A stretch of 64,000 nt of DNA from JBKEDC01 sp047972995 (GCA_047972995.1 JBKEBD010000013.1:117112-181111), one strand, 5' to 3'; numbered from the stretch's first letter, positions 9,764-19,171 are shown. Made by a program: numbers and translations. Notes: generated by a model not told the origin, from the sequence alone.

Positions 9764-10660
9764 TTATTTTTTGTCATGTTGTGTGCAATAGCCGTTAGCA
9801 TTCGATGTTTTTCGTTTGCAGCGGGTGCCTGCTTGTGTGGTGGCTTTGCATTGATTAACGCTTGTTTCGGTGTTGCTTTCGCTAGCCTTGGTTGTAGTTT
9901 TTGGCGCAGTTTTAGCGGTGCTACTCCATGTCCATTGTGCTACATCGAAGGTGCTTTCAAGTGTTTCTTCTATGGTGTCTTCTAGTTGGTAGAAGAAATC
10001 AATGCCTGTGAGTCGTTCCACCTCGTCGATAGGCACTGTAAAGCTTTGCACGTTGGCGCTTGAACTGGCGTTGGGCAAAATGAATCCAATGGCTTTTTGT
10101 TGGTTAGCATCGAAAATTACCTTGTAGTAATACTTAGGTATGCTCACTTCATTTGAACCAATAGTTGGGAAGTCTTCATTTAAAATAGCACCAGTGGCAA
10201 TGTGAATGGCACCATATGTTAAACCCCAATTTCGAACTAGAGCTTCTAAGTTTTTCCAAATGCCACGATTGAAACCGGGGTCTTGTGGCGACATATTCGA
10301 AAAATAAAAACTTTCGGTCATAGCAGTGTCGTTGAACCCCATGTCAGCAGCAGGGGCTAAATGCCCACGATCGTAGCCACTGCCGTTATAGTCAGCTAAC
10401 TGTGCCGACTGTGTTTTTACAGCATTATCGGGACGAAAGTTATTCGTTCTACTTGCGCCACCTTTGGCTTCCTCTTGGGTGAGTTCGTAATATACCCATT
10501 CGGCTTGTTCGTGTTTTTCGCTATATGAAAGCGAATAGTAGGTGTGATGAATAAGCAGATTGCCACTTGTGGGCTGTGGGCAATATTGTGCAAAACTGAA
10601 TTGGTAGCTAAGTAAAAAGACTAAAACGGTGCCTAGAAAGTGTGTGACTTTTGTATTCAT
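9764..10660 (-). CDS. Secreted DNA/RNA non-specific endonuclease
   Basis: From ATG 10660 the protein (298 residues) opens with a signal peptide (MNTKVTHFLGTVLVFLLSYQ, cleavage near FAQ). The nuclease core follows: YELTQEEA, the catalytic DRGHLAPAADM motif with the general-base histidine, and FYFSNMSPQDPGFNRGIWKN with the metal-binding asparagine. This is the NUC/EndA-like His-Me finger family, acting outside the cytoplasm on DNA or RNA. The C-terminal 30 residues hold a cysteine/histidine motif (CKATTQAGTRCKRK, then CTQH) that could bind zinc and is often seen at the ends of unrelated proteins. An upstream in-frame ATG at 10699 would put residues before the signal peptide and is less likely. 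Confidence 0.88.
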   Translation of the reverse strand: MNTKVTHFLGTVLVFLLSYQFSFAQYCPQPTSGNLLIHHTYYSLSYSEKHEQAEWVYYELTQEEAKGGASRTNNFRPDNAVKTQSAQLADYNGSGYDRGHLAPAADMGFNDTAMTESFYFSNMSPQDPGFNRGIWKNLEALVRNWGLTYGAIHIATGAILNEDFPTIGSNEVSIPKYYYKVIFDANQQKAIGFILPNASSSANVQSFTVPIDEVERLTGIDFFYQLEDTIEETLESTFDVAQWTWSSTAKTAPKTTTKASESNTETSVNQCKATTQAGTRCKRKTSNANGYCTQHDKK

Positions 10661-10810
10661 GTTTAATAAGTTTATCGGCTTTTGCTGATTGATAATCATT
10701 GCTAGTCGGAAAGCTTACGACTTACAGCAAAGGGAATATAAAATTAGGGCTATTGTGCTTATTTTGTTTGAGCACAAATTTAATCAATCTTTTCAATGAC
10801 ACGGCTTTAT

Positions 10811-10854
10811 AAACAAAGAGCTACCTCAAGCAAGAGGTAGCTCTTTGTTTTTTT
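10811..10854. terminator. 17-bp perfect hairpin, likely terminator
   Basis: AAACAAAGAGCTACCTC at 10811-10827 pairs perfectly with its complement at 10834-10850 around a 6-base loop. A T run follows on the plus strand, while the stem itself ends U-rich on the minus strand. Both flanking genes are on the minus strand, so it most likely ends the helicase transcript. Confidence 0.75.
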
Positions 10855-10901
10855 GTATTGTTGTGCATGACCTATGGCTAGGCGACTGCCATAAGTGCAA
10901 C

Positions 10902-12137
10902 TTAATTTTTTTTGCGGAATGTGCGGCGTTTGTTGCGGTTAGGTTTCCCTTGCTTGGTTTTTTCTTGGGAATTTGTCTTTTTCGTAGGCTTTTCAACAGC
11001 CGTGTCAACATAATTGTGGTTTTCAATTACAGGGATAGACTGTTTGATAAGCTTTTCAATATCTCGAAGATATGGGCGCTCTTCTATGTCGCAAAACGAA
11101 ATAGCATCGCCACTTGCATCTGCCCGTCCAGTTCGTCCAATTCGGTGGACATAGCTTTCGGGAATATTAGGCAAATCGAAGTTGATAACCAACGATAATC
11201 CCGATACATCGATACCTCGTGCGGCAATATCTGTAGCGATAAGTACATTTAATTCGCCACTTTTGAAATCGCTCAATGCTTTTTGGCGTTGGTTTTGCGA
11301 TTTGTTTCCGTGAATGGCAGCTGATTTGATTGCAGCTTTAGTAAGCTTTCGAACCACTTTGTCGGCACCGTGTTTGGTGCGGGTGAATACAATCACCGTG
11401 ACAGTTGGTCGTTCTTTGAGTAGTTCGATGAGTAGATTTGTTTTTTCTGCTTTTGGAACTTTATACACTGCTTGAGAAACCTTCTCGGCAGTGGTTTGCT
11501 GAGGTTTGATGGTTATTGTTTGATATTTATGAAGAATCAAGTTGATGAGTTCTTTGATGGCAGGCGGCATAGTAGCCGAAAAGAATAGCGATTGACGTTT
11601 CTTTGGGAGTATCGTCAGAAGCTTTTTGATGTCGTGGATGAACCCCATGTCAAGCATCTGATCGGCTTCATCTAGTACAAAATAATTGATGTCTTTTAAG
11701 TTGATGATTTTTTGGTTTACCAAGTCGAGTAAACGTCCTGGCGTGGCAACCAATATATCTACGCCTTGGCGTAGTTGAGCTACTTGTGCATTTTGTTTTA
11801 CACCACCAAAGATGACCGCATTTTTGAGGTGCGTGTAGGCAGCATATTCCGTAAAGTTTTCATCAATCTGAATGGCAAGTTCTCGGGTTGGAGTTATGAT
11901 CAATGCGCGAATGCGGCGAGGTTTCTTTTTAGTTTCTTGGTTTTCGACAAGCAACTGGATGATGGGGATTGCAAAGGCGGCAGTTTTGCCCGTACCTGTT
12001 TGTGCACAACCTAGTAGGTCTGATCCTTTGAGTAGAATGGGGATGGTTTCTTCTTGAATGGCAGTAGGTAAGCTATATCCTTTGTTGTTTAAAGCTTGTA
12101 GTATAGGGTCTATAATCCCAAGATCTTTAAATGTCAT
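10902..12137 (-). CDS. DEAD-box ATP-dependent RNA helicase (RhlE-like)
   Basis: The 411-residue protein has all the helicase motifs in order: Q motif GYSLPTAIQEETIP, Walker A AQTGTGKT, PTRELA, TPGR, VLDEADQMLD, SAT, TATDIAARGIDV-type motif V and HRIGRTGR. The C-terminal 45 residues are basic and rich in K, T and N, as in RhlE-type enzymes that use the tail to bind RNA. It would unwind short RNA duplexes in ribosome assembly or RNA decay. It stands alone between the tRNA-Gln and nuclease genes. RhlE is the best match; the exact paralogue cannot be fixed. Confidence 0.92.
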   Translation of the reverse strand: MTFKDLGIIDPILQALNNKGYSLPTAIQEETIPILLKGSDLLGCAQTGTGKTAAFAIPIIQLLVENQETKKKPRRIRALIITPTRELAIQIDENFTEYAAYTHLKNAVIFGGVKQNAQVAQLRQGVDILVATPGRLLDLVNQKIINLKDINYFVLDEADQMLDMGFIHDIKKLLTILPKKRQSLFFSATMPPAIKELINLILHKYQTITIKPQQTTAEKVSQAVYKVPKAEKTNLLIELLKERPTVTVIVFTRTKHGADKVVRKLTKAAIKSAAIHGNKSQNQRQKALSDFKSGELNVLIATDIAARGIDVSGLSLVINFDLPNIPESYVHRIGRTGRADASGDAISFCDIEERPYLRDIEKLIKQSIPVIENHNYVDTAVEKPTKKTNSQEKTKQGKPNRNKRRTFRKKN

Positions 12138-12271
12138 ATAATAGATTGTGAATTTAGTGTGCGCTTAGTAGTTTGTTATTACTGAGCGTGCATATAGTGG
12201 AGCTTATTTATAAATGTTTTAGAGGATTGAACAGCCTCTAAGCTTAGCCCTGATGTTTGTGTTTTTGAAAA

Positions 12272-12312
12272 CAAAAAAACGCAAATCCTTGTAAAGTGAG
12301 GATTTGCGTTTT
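12272..12312 (-). terminator. Rho-independent terminator of tRNA-Gln
   Basis: On the minus strand a 14-bp stem (12312-12299 with 12289-12276, core ACGCAAATCCT) is followed by a run of T. It starts 8 bases after the tRNA 3' end. Confidence 0.85.
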
Positions 12313-12319
12313 GCTTTTG

Positions 12320-12392
12320 TTGACCCACCAGGGCTCGAACCTGGACTCTTCTGAACCAAAATCAGACGTGTTGCCAATTACACCATGGGTCA
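12320..12392 (-). tRNA. tRNA-Gln (anticodon UUG)
   Basis: The minus strand folds as a 73-base cloverleaf. The acceptor stem is TGACCCA/TGGGTCA with discriminator A. The anticodon stem TCTGA/TCAGA holds loop TTTTGGT, giving anticodon TTG, and the T-arm contains GGTTCGAGCC. The 3' CCA is not encoded. It lies between prfB and the helicase gene and has its own terminator. Confidence 0.95.
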
Positions 12393-12568
12393 ATCATCAC
12401 GCCTTTTCTTTAAAGACGATGCAAATATAAGGCACTTATTTTAATCTTCCAAATGCTAGTAGAGAGAAATCATTAAAAAAACGAAGCTGAAAAGTGAAAG
12501 TGGTTGATTTTCAACAAATAATAATTTTAATTTTTTTGCTCTTTTTTTGTAGTAACAAATGTACTGCC

Positions 12569-13658
12569 TTAGTTCCCGCCAAATTCCATGAGATATGCTT
12601 TAATGAAACCATCAATTTTTCCATCAAGCACTGCTTGCACATTACTTGTTTCATAGGCGGTGCGTACGTCTTTCACCATTTTGTAAGGCTGCAACACATA
12701 AGAACGAATTTGTGAGCCCCATTCTATTTTCTTTTTGTCGGCTTCAATAGCATTGGTTACTTCCTGTCGTTTGCGTAACTCCAATTCGTAGAGTTGCGAT
12801 TTCAGTAAGCGAAGCGCATTTTCTTTGTTGCCCAATTGCGAACGGCTTTCGGTGTTTTCAATAATAATGCCTGTAGGGGCGTGGCGCAAGCGTACACCTG
12901 TTTCCACCTTGTTCACATTCTGACCACCAGCACCGCCCGAGCGGAAGGTGTCCCATGTAATATCAGTCTGATTGATTTCAATTTCAATGCTATCGTCTAC
13001 CAGCGGAGCTACGAACACAGATGTGAAAGAGGTCATACGTTTATTTTGAGCATTGAAAGGCGACAAGCGCACCAAACGGTGCACTCCATTTTCACTTTTC
13101 AGATAACCATAAGCATATTCGCCTTCGAATTCGATGGTGCAGTTTTTCACGCCCACCTCATCGCCGGGGTTAAACTCCGACACTTTCACTTTGTAGCCAT
13201 GTTGTTCGCCATAGCGCAAATACATTCGCATGAGCATATCGGCCCAATCGTTACTTTCAGTACCACCAGCTCCAGCATTAATGCGAAGCACAGCTCCGAG
13301 CTTATCTTCTTCTTTACGCAGCATATTTTTAGCTTCCAACTGTTCGATGAGATCCAAACATTTGTCGTATTGGGTCATCACGTCATCTTCGCTAGCTTCA
13401 TCCATTTCGAAAAACTCGAATAGCACCGATAAATCTTCGTAGGCAGTGGCTATTTCTTCGTAGCCTTGTGTCCATCCCTTAATGTTCCGAATAACTTTCA
13501 TCTGTTCTTCGGCAGCTTTAGAATCAAGCCAAAAATCGGGATCTTGGGTTTTAATTTCTTCTTCTTTTAATTCGAGGATTTTGGCATCGTAGTCAAAGAT
13601 ACCCCCTCAGCGCACCAAGGCGCTCAGCAAGCTCTTTTAGCTGTTCCTTTAAAATCAT
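12569..13658 (-). CDS. prfB: Peptide chain release factor 2 (programmed +1 frameshift)
   Basis: RF2 releases peptides at UGA and UAA. Translation starts at ATG 13658 and gives 21 residues ending GALRGYL. It meets an in-frame TGA at 13595-13593 and continues in the +1 frame (DYDAKILELK...) to 12569, about 362 residues in all, close to the E. coli length. The downstream frame has the SPF stop-recognition tripeptide in HRLVRLSPFNAQN and the catalytic GGQ in SGGAGGQNVNKVETG. A simple open-frame search finds only 310 residues from an internal methionine, which would lose the N-terminal domain. The gene lies 92 bp downstream of the lipoprotein gene on the same strand. Confidence 0.97.
13592..13607 (-). 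promoter_or_regulatory. RF2 programmed +1 frameshift site
   Basis: The minus strand reads AGGGGGTATCTTTGAC: an internal Shine-Dalgarno-like AGGGGG, three bases, then the slippery CTT, the UGA stop and C. This is the classic RF2 autoregulatory signal: low RF2 makes the ribosome pause at UGA and slip forward. Confidence 0.96.
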
Positions 13659-13750
13659 GTTGGTAATTATTAATTGTTTATTTAGTGCGAAGTGCGAAGT
13701 GGCAAAGTGCGAAGCCAAACACCGTTAGGTTTATTGCTAACTCGTTATTG

Positions 13751-14509
13751 CTAATCCGTAACTTCAATTGGGTCGTGCCAAACAAAGTCGTAAGTACAGA
13801 TTGATCGTGCATCGAGCAATTTGCCTTCGTCGTCGTTGGTGTCTTTACGGAAATACACAATTTGAAGTGTGAGTGTTTCCCCTTCGGTAGGAACGTAAGC
13901 GCCTTCTTCTTGGTTGGCGTAATCAATGGCAAGCCAATTCTTACTAGAACCAATCACGCTTTCTGTGGTATCGTTGGCAGTTATTGAGCTGGAAGCGTAC
14001 ACTTCTTTTCCAACAGCATTTTGTAAAAATAGTATCGAGTAGTCGGCATCGTCAATGGTGTGCCACACTACATTAAGTTTCGAGTTGATAGAGTCAAACT
14101 CGCAGCTTACAATGTGAGTAGGCATAAGATACTTGCTTTTTAGGATGTCGCTTCCTGTAATTTCTTCATTATCGGATTTGGTGAAAGCCGAAAAAGTGTA
14201 GGTTCCAGCTTCTGGCAAATCGGTTGACATTTCCTCATCGGGAGTATCCCAAAGAAACTCATAAGGTTGCAATGCTATATACACGTTCATGTTGTAAGTT
14301 TCTTGACTTGGCGATGTGGCTGTGGAAGAAGCTAGTCGCTTATTTGAACGACTATATAAAGACAATCCGTGCACTAACGTAGAATCGGCATTGTATTTTG
14401 TGTTGATGAATACATCATTTTGTGTCCATGGTAGCGGATCGAGATCTGCACAGTTGGTAAGTGCAAATACTCCACCCCAAAGTAATGCTATAATGATTAA
14501 TTTTTTCAT
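13751..14509 (-). CDS. Putative lipoprotein of unknown function
   Basis: The 252-residue protein begins with a lipoprotein signal (MKKLIIIALLWGGVFALTNC, lipobox LTNC, then ADLD), so it is probably exported and lipidated. The mature part is rich in Asp, Thr and Ser and looks beta-rich; I see no known catalytic or binding motif. It follows lspA (67 bp), the signal peptidase that would process it, and precedes prfB. I do not recognise the family. Confidence 0.7.
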   Translation of the reverse strand: MKKLIIIALLWGGVFALTNCADLDPLPWTQNDVFINTKYNADSTLVHGLSLYSRSNKRLASSTATSPSQETYNMNVYIALQPYEFLWDTPDEEMSTDLPEAGTYTFSAFTKSDNEEITGSDILKSKYLMPTHIVSCEFDSINSKLNVVWHTIDDADYSILFLQNAVGKEVYASSSITANDTTESVIGSSKNWLAIDYANQEEGAYVPTEGETLTLQIVYFRKDTNDDEGKLLDARSICTYDFVWHDPIEVTD

Positions 14510-14576
14510 CGGTTTGTAATTTTGTACTAATGTATGTTATACTTTAAAAGACAATAAAATGCTAAAATATTGCTCG

Positions 14577-15206
14577 TTACTTCTTGTCGGAAACAGTCAT
14601 TTCTCGATTAAGTGTGCGCCAATAAAAAATGAGCATCACCATAATGCCTACGCTGATAGCAGAATCTGCCACGTTAAACACAGGACGGAAGAACTGAAAG
14701 CTTTGTCCCCCAATAAATGGAAACCAACTTGGGTAGTATCCATTAATAATAGGGAAATAAAACATGTCGACCACTTTGCCGTGTAGCCAAGATGAATATC
14801 CTCCGCCATCGGGGAAGAGTTGAGCTACTTGTCCATAGCTATGGTTGAATATCTCGCCATAAAACACACAGTCGATAATGTTTCCAACAGCTCCAGCAAA
14901 GATGAGAGCCACACAAGTAACGAAGCCACTAGGCACATCTTTGTGTTTGCAAATTTTCACCAAATACCAACCGATGACCGACACTGCCACTATGCGGAAA
15001 AGGGTAAGGAATATTTTGCCATACTCGCCCGCAAATTCGAAACCAAATGCCATACCGTTGTTTTCCACAAAATGAATGCGAAACCAATTGCCAAGCACAA
15101 GAAATTCCTCGCCAAGCATGAGGTGAGTTTTGATCCAAATTTTTGAAGCTTGGTCGATGATTAGGATAACGGCTATTAAAAGCCAAGATTTCTGAAGTTT
15201 TGTCAT
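14577..15206 (-). CDS. lspA: Lipoprotein signal peptidase (signal peptidase II)
   Basis: This inner-membrane aspartyl protease cleaves prolipoprotein signal peptides after lipidation. The protein (209 residues from ATG 15206) has membrane segments and the conserved boxes DQASKIWIK, VENNGMAFGF, the catalytic aspartate in AVGNIID and the second in FNVADSAISVG. A 30-40 residue insertion between the last two boxes (YPSWFPFIGG region) makes it longer than E. coli LspA, as is usual in Bacteroidota. The frame extends to 15245, but that stretch lies within the upstream terminator hairpin, so 15206 is chosen. The order ileS, dksA-like, lspA is common in Bacteroidales. Confidence 0.94.
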   Translation of the reverse strand: MTKLQKSWLLIAVILIIDQASKIWIKTHLMLGEEFLVLGNWFRIHFVENNGMAFGFEFAGEYGKIFLTLFRIVAVSVIGWYLVKICKHKDVPSGFVTCVALIFAGAVGNIIDCVFYGEIFNHSYGQVAQLFPDGGGYSSWLHGKVVDMFYFPIINGYYPSWFPFIGGQSFQFFRPVFNVADSAISVGIMVMLIFYWRTLNREMTVSDKK

Positions 15207-15223
15207 CGCGTAGTATAGAATAT

Positions 15224-15255
15224 AAAAAAAGATTGGAAGATACACTCTTCCAATC
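15224..15255 (-). terminator. Rho-independent terminator or attenuator before lspA
   Basis: On the minus strand GATTGGAAGA (15255-15246) pairs perfectly with TCTTCCAATC (15240-15231) around a 5-base loop, followed by seven T. It lies after the dksA-like stop and 18 bases before the lspA start. Confidence 0.8.
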
Positions 15256-15267
15256 CGTTGATATTAA

Positions 15268-15642
15268 TTATTGATTTCTTTTAGCATCGATACTGAGAGT
15301 GGCATGAGGCACTGCTTTTAAACGTTCTTTTGAAATGAGTTTGCCTGTTTCACGACAAATGCCGTAGCTTTTATTCTCAATTCGAATAAGCGCAGCTTTC
15401 AAATGCGAAATAAATTTCTGCTGACGTTGAGCGAGTTTCCCAGACTCCTCTTTCGACAGTGTTGATGCTCCTTCTTCAAGCACTTTAAATGTGGGCGAAG
15501 TGTCCTGTGTATCGTTGCCATCACTTTGTGTCATCGCGTTTTTATAAAGTTCGTAGTCTTTTTGAGCTTTTTCTAGTTTGTTCAGAATGAGTTCTTTAAA
15601 CTCTTGAAGTTCTTCGTCGCTGTATCTCTTTTTTTCTGTCAT
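15268..15642 (-). CDS. TraR/DksA family RNA polymerase-binding protein
   Basis: The 124-residue protein has the DksA layout: a charged N-terminal coiled coil (EELQEFKELILNKLEKAQKD), a middle region with SDGNDTQDTSPTF, and a C-terminal zinc-finger-like segment YGICRETGKLISKERLKAVP followed by HATLSIDAK. Only one cysteine remains in the finger, whereas classic DksA has four, so metal binding is doubtful. DksA-type proteins enter the RNA polymerase secondary channel and tune transcription, often with ppGpp. It sits between ileS (79 bp) and lspA, with a terminator after it. Confidence 0.88.
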   Translation of the reverse strand: MTEKKRYSDEELQEFKELILNKLEKAQKDYELYKNAMTQSDGNDTQDTSPTFKVLEEGASTLSKEESGKLAQRQQKFISHLKAALIRIENKSYGICRETGKLISKERLKAVPHATLSIDAKRNQ

Positions 15643-15721
15643 AGCTGTAGATTTAGTTGTTGCATTATGTTTAGGCTTCTAAGATAATATAAAACTACAA
15701 AAACGCCATTTTTTTTTGCGC

Positions 15722-18700
15722 TTAGTTATTGCTTTTTATGATAGCTATAGTTGCCTCAACATCAGTATCAATTTCTACGGAGTGTCCGTTTTCAATTTTA
15801 GCTACTAACATCAAATCATCAGCTAAAGTTTGCTTACAGATGTAATCTTTGAAGGCTTCTACCGCTTCGTTGTAGTATTCATGTGCTGAAACGGTAATAA
15901 TAATGCGGTTAGTTACCTCAAAATCATTATCTTTTCTTAGATTCTGAATCTTATTGACAAATTCGCGCGCAATACCTTCTTTCTTCAGTTCTTCATTAAT
16001 GTTGATGTCGAGTGCCACGGTTAATTCTCCTTCGCTAGCTACCAACCAGCCGGGAATATCTTCGGTGGTGATCTCTACATCAGCCATTTCAAGAACCACA
16101 TTTTCGCTATTAATTACAAGTTCAGCGCCATTGTTGCGCTCTAATTGAGCAATGTCGGCTTGACTGTATTTTGCTAATTCGGCAGCAATCATTTTCATGA
16201 TTTTGCCATATTTTGGTCCAAGAGTTTTGAAGTTTGGTTTAATGCGTTTTTCAATCACACCTTCCGTATCGGTAATATATTCTACTTCCTTCACATTCAC
16301 TTCCGAAAGAATGATGTCTTCCACCGCTTTGAATTGTGCTTCAAACTCGGGGTTCAACACCGGAACCATGATTTTAGCCAAGGGCTGACGCACTTTCAAT
16401 TTTTCTTTTCGGCGCAAGCTCAGCACCATAGAAGAAGCTCGTTGAGCAATATTCATGCGTTCTTCGAGTGCCTTGTCGATAAGTTTTTCATCAGCCACGG
16501 GGAACTCTGCCAAGTGTACGCTTTGTTTTTCTTCTTTGCCCGTGATGTTGTTCAAGTCGTTGAAAAGCAAATCGGCATAGAATGGAGCCATTGGTGCCGA
16601 AAGTTTCGCCACAGTTACTAAGCAGGTATAAAGTGTTTGGTAGGCTGAAATCTTATCGGTGTTATATTCGCCACCCCAATAGCGTTTGCGGCTGAGGCGC
16701 ACAAACCAGTTGCTCAAATTCTCATTCACAAAATCAGAAATTGCACGTCCGGCACGTGTTGGCTCATAGCTTTCTAGGCTTTCGCTCACTTCTTTCACTA
16801 GCGTGTTGAGCAGTGAAAGAATCCAACGGTCGATTTCTGGTCGCTCGTTCATAGGCACATCGGCTTCGGCATAGCTGAAACCATCGATGTTAGCATAAAG
16901 TGCAAAGAAATTGTAGGTATTATATAATGTACCGAAGAACTTACGGCGCACTTCATCTACACCACCCACATCGAACTTGAGGTTATCCCAAGGCGCAGAG
17001 TTGGTGAGCATATACCAGCGAAGCGGGTCGGAACCATACTGCTCGATGGTTGAGAATGGGTCAACCGCATTGCCCAAACGTTTCGACATTTTATTTCCGT
17101 TTTTGTCGAGCACCAAACCATTTGAAATGATGTTGCGGAATGCCACCGAATCATCAATCATGGTAGCGATAGCGTGCAAAGTGAAGAACCAACCACGTGT
17201 TTGGTCCACTCCCTCGGCAATGAAATCGGCAGGGAATACGCCACGACCTTCCGACGGAGAATATTTTTCAGCATTTTCAAACGGATAGTGATTTTGTGCG
17301 TAAGGCATAGCACCCGAATCGAACCACACGTCGATGAGGTCGGGCTCGCGGAACATTTGCTCGCCATTGTCGGCAAGAAGCACAATATCATCTACATAAG
17401 GGCGATGAAGGTCAATCTTCTCGTAATTATCGGCGTTATATTCGCCCACTGCGAAGCCTTCGTAAGGGTTTTTAGCCATCACGCCAGCCGCCACAGCTTT
17501 TTCAATTTCAGTGTATAATTCTTCCACCGAACCAAAACATTTGGTTTGGCTGCCGTCTTCTGTTCTCCAAATTGGTAGTGGAGTTCCCCAATAGCGCGAG
17601 CGGCTAAGGTTCCAATCTACCAAGTTTTCTAACCAGTTGCCAAAACGACCAGTTCCTGTTGAAGCAGGTTTCCAATTGATCGTTTCATTCAAAGCAATCA
17701 GACGGTCTTTTACCGCTGTGGTTTTAATGAACCAACTATCAAGCGGATAGTAAAGCACGGGTTTATCTGTTCGCCAGCAGTGTGGATAGCTGTGTTCGTG
17801 TTTTTCCACCTTGAAGGCTTTGTCTTCTTTTTTCAGCATCACCGCAATGTCGATGTCCACCGTTGGTGCATCTTCTGCCAAGCTATCATCGAATGCGTTT
17901 TTCACATATCGACCAGCAAACTCGCTGTATGCAGCCACATTCACATTCGATGCCACAAAGGCAGGATTCATATTTTCCACCAAGAAGAAGCGACCTTGCT
18001 TGTCGATGAGCGGTTGAGTTTTGCCTTCTAAGTCTTCCACCAAAAGCGGAGCGATGCCCGCTTGTTTTGCCACACGGTCGTCATCAGCACCAAAAGTAGG
18101 GGCGATGTGCACAATACCCGTACCGTCTTCGGTGGTTACGAAATCTCCTGTAATTACTCGGAAAGCATCGCCGTTAGGGCGCACCCAGTCCATGAGTTGC
18201 TCATAGCTGATGCCTGCCAAATCCGTGCCGCCATATTCCGCCATTACTTCAAATGGGATTTTCTTGTCGCCGGGTTTATAGTCGGCAAGTTCTAATTCCG
18301 CATTCTTAGGGTCGAAATGTTTATTTAGCAAGTCTTTTGCCAGAATCACCGTCATGGGGTTGCCCGAATAGGGGTTGAAAGATTTCACTTTCACATAAGT
18401 GATTTTTGGGCCTACGCAAAGTGCCGTATTCGAGGGTAGCGTCCAAGGCGTGGTAGTCCAAGCCATGAAATAGAGTGGCGACTCGACATCCTCAAATAAG
18501 AATTCCGATTTTTCATTGCGCAGCACGCTGAATTGTGCCACAGCGGTAGTGTCTTTCACATCGCGATAGCAGCCCGGTTGGTTTAGCTCGTGCGAGCTCA
18601 AACCCGTACCTGCAGCTGGTGAATAAGGTTGAATGGTATAGCCTTTGTAGAGTAGGTTTTTGTCGAAAAGTTGTTTCAACAACCACCACACCGACTCAAT

Positions 18701-19171
18701 ATATCGGTTATCGTAGGTGATGTATGGTTCGTCCATATTCACCCAATAACCCATTTTTTGAGTGAGTTGTTCCCACTCTCGAGTGTATTTCATCACTTCT
18801 TTTCGGCAAGCAGCATTATATTCTGCCACCGAAATTTTCTTGCCAATATCTTCTTTTGTGATTCCGAGCGTTTTTTCTACTCCAAGTTCCACGGGCAAAC
18901 CGTGCGTGTCCCAACCCGCTTTGCGATGCACGCGGAAACCTTTCATGGTTTTATATCGACAGAAAGTATCTTTAATGGCGCGTGCCATCACGTGGTGAAT
19001 ACCGGGCATTCCGTTTGCCGAGGGAGGGCCCTCATAGAAAACGAAAGTAGGTTTTCCCTCACGGGTTTCGATACTTTTGTGAAACGTGTCGTCGTTTTGC
19101 CATTTCGCCAAAATGTCTTTATTAATTTGCGAAAGGTTGAGTTGCTTATATTCTTGGAATTTCTTGCTCAT
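15722..19171 (-). CDS. ileS: Isoleucyl-tRNA synthetase
   Basis: The enzyme charges tRNA-Ile with isoleucine and edits valine. From ATG 19171 the protein is 1149 residues. It shows the HIGH-type motif PPSANGMPGIHHV, WDTHGLPVE, the editing-domain segment with TWTLPSNTALC, the DVWFDSGAMPYAQ block and KMSKS-type KMSKRLGNAVDP. The anticodon-binding region and a DUF5915-like C-terminal part follow. Length and the absence of a C-terminal cysteine zinc site fit the long IleRS of Bacteroidota. A frame extension to 19231 covers the promoter and is rejected. It heads a minus-strand group with the dksA-like gene and lspA. Confidence 0.97.
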   Translation of the reverse strand: MSKKFQEYKQLNLSQINKDILAKWQNDDTFHKSIETREGKPTFVFYEGPPSANGMPGIHHVMARAIKDTFCRYKTMKGFRVHRKAGWDTHGLPVELGVEKTLGITKEDIGKKISVAEYNAACRKEVMKYTREWEQLTQKMGYWVNMDEPYITYDNRYIESVWWLLKQLFDKNLLYKGYTIQPYSPAAGTGLSSHELNQPGCYRDVKDTTAVAQFSVLRNEKSEFLFEDVESPLYFMAWTTTPWTLPSNTALCVGPKITYVKVKSFNPYSGNPMTVILAKDLLNKHFDPKNAELELADYKPGDKKIPFEVMAEYGGTDLAGISYEQLMDWVRPNGDAFRVITGDFVTTEDGTGIVHIAPTFGADDDRVAKQAGIAPLLVEDLEGKTQPLIDKQGRFFLVENMNPAFVASNVNVAAYSEFAGRYVKNAFDDSLAEDAPTVDIDIAVMLKKEDKAFKVEKHEHSYPHCWRTDKPVLYYPLDSWFIKTTAVKDRLIALNETINWKPASTGTGRFGNWLENLVDWNLSRSRYWGTPLPIWRTEDGSQTKCFGSVEELYTEIEKAVAAGVMAKNPYEGFAVGEYNADNYEKIDLHRPYVDDIVLLADNGEQMFREPDLIDVWFDSGAMPYAQNHYPFENAEKYSPSEGRGVFPADFIAEGVDQTRGWFFTLHAIATMIDDSVAFRNIISNGLVLDKNGNKMSKRLGNAVDPFSTIEQYGSDPLRWYMLTNSAPWDNLKFDVGGVDEVRRKFFGTLYNTYNFFALYANIDGFSYAEADVPMNERPEIDRWILSLLNTLVKEVSESLESYEPTRAGRAISDFVNENLSNWFVRLSRKRYWGGEYNTDKISAYQTLYTCLVTVAKLSAPMAPFYADLLFNDLNNITGKEEKQSVHLAEFPVADEKLIDKALEERMNIAQRASSMVLSLRRKEKLKVRQPLAKIMVPVLNPEFEAQFKAVEDIILSEVNVKEVEYITDTEGVIEKRIKPNFKTLGPKYGKIMKMIAAELAKYSQADIAQLERNNGAELVINSENVVLEMADVEITTEDIPGWLVASEGELTVALDININEELKKEGIAREFVNKIQNLRKDNDFEVTNRIIITVSAHEYYNEAVEAFKDYICKQTLADDLMLVAKIENGHSVEIDTDVEATIAIIKSNN

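Noticed and set aside
12569..13501. prfB as a 310-residue gene from the internal methionine
   Set aside because: The frameshift signal at 13592-13607 and the conserved upstream sequence show that the gene starts at 13658.
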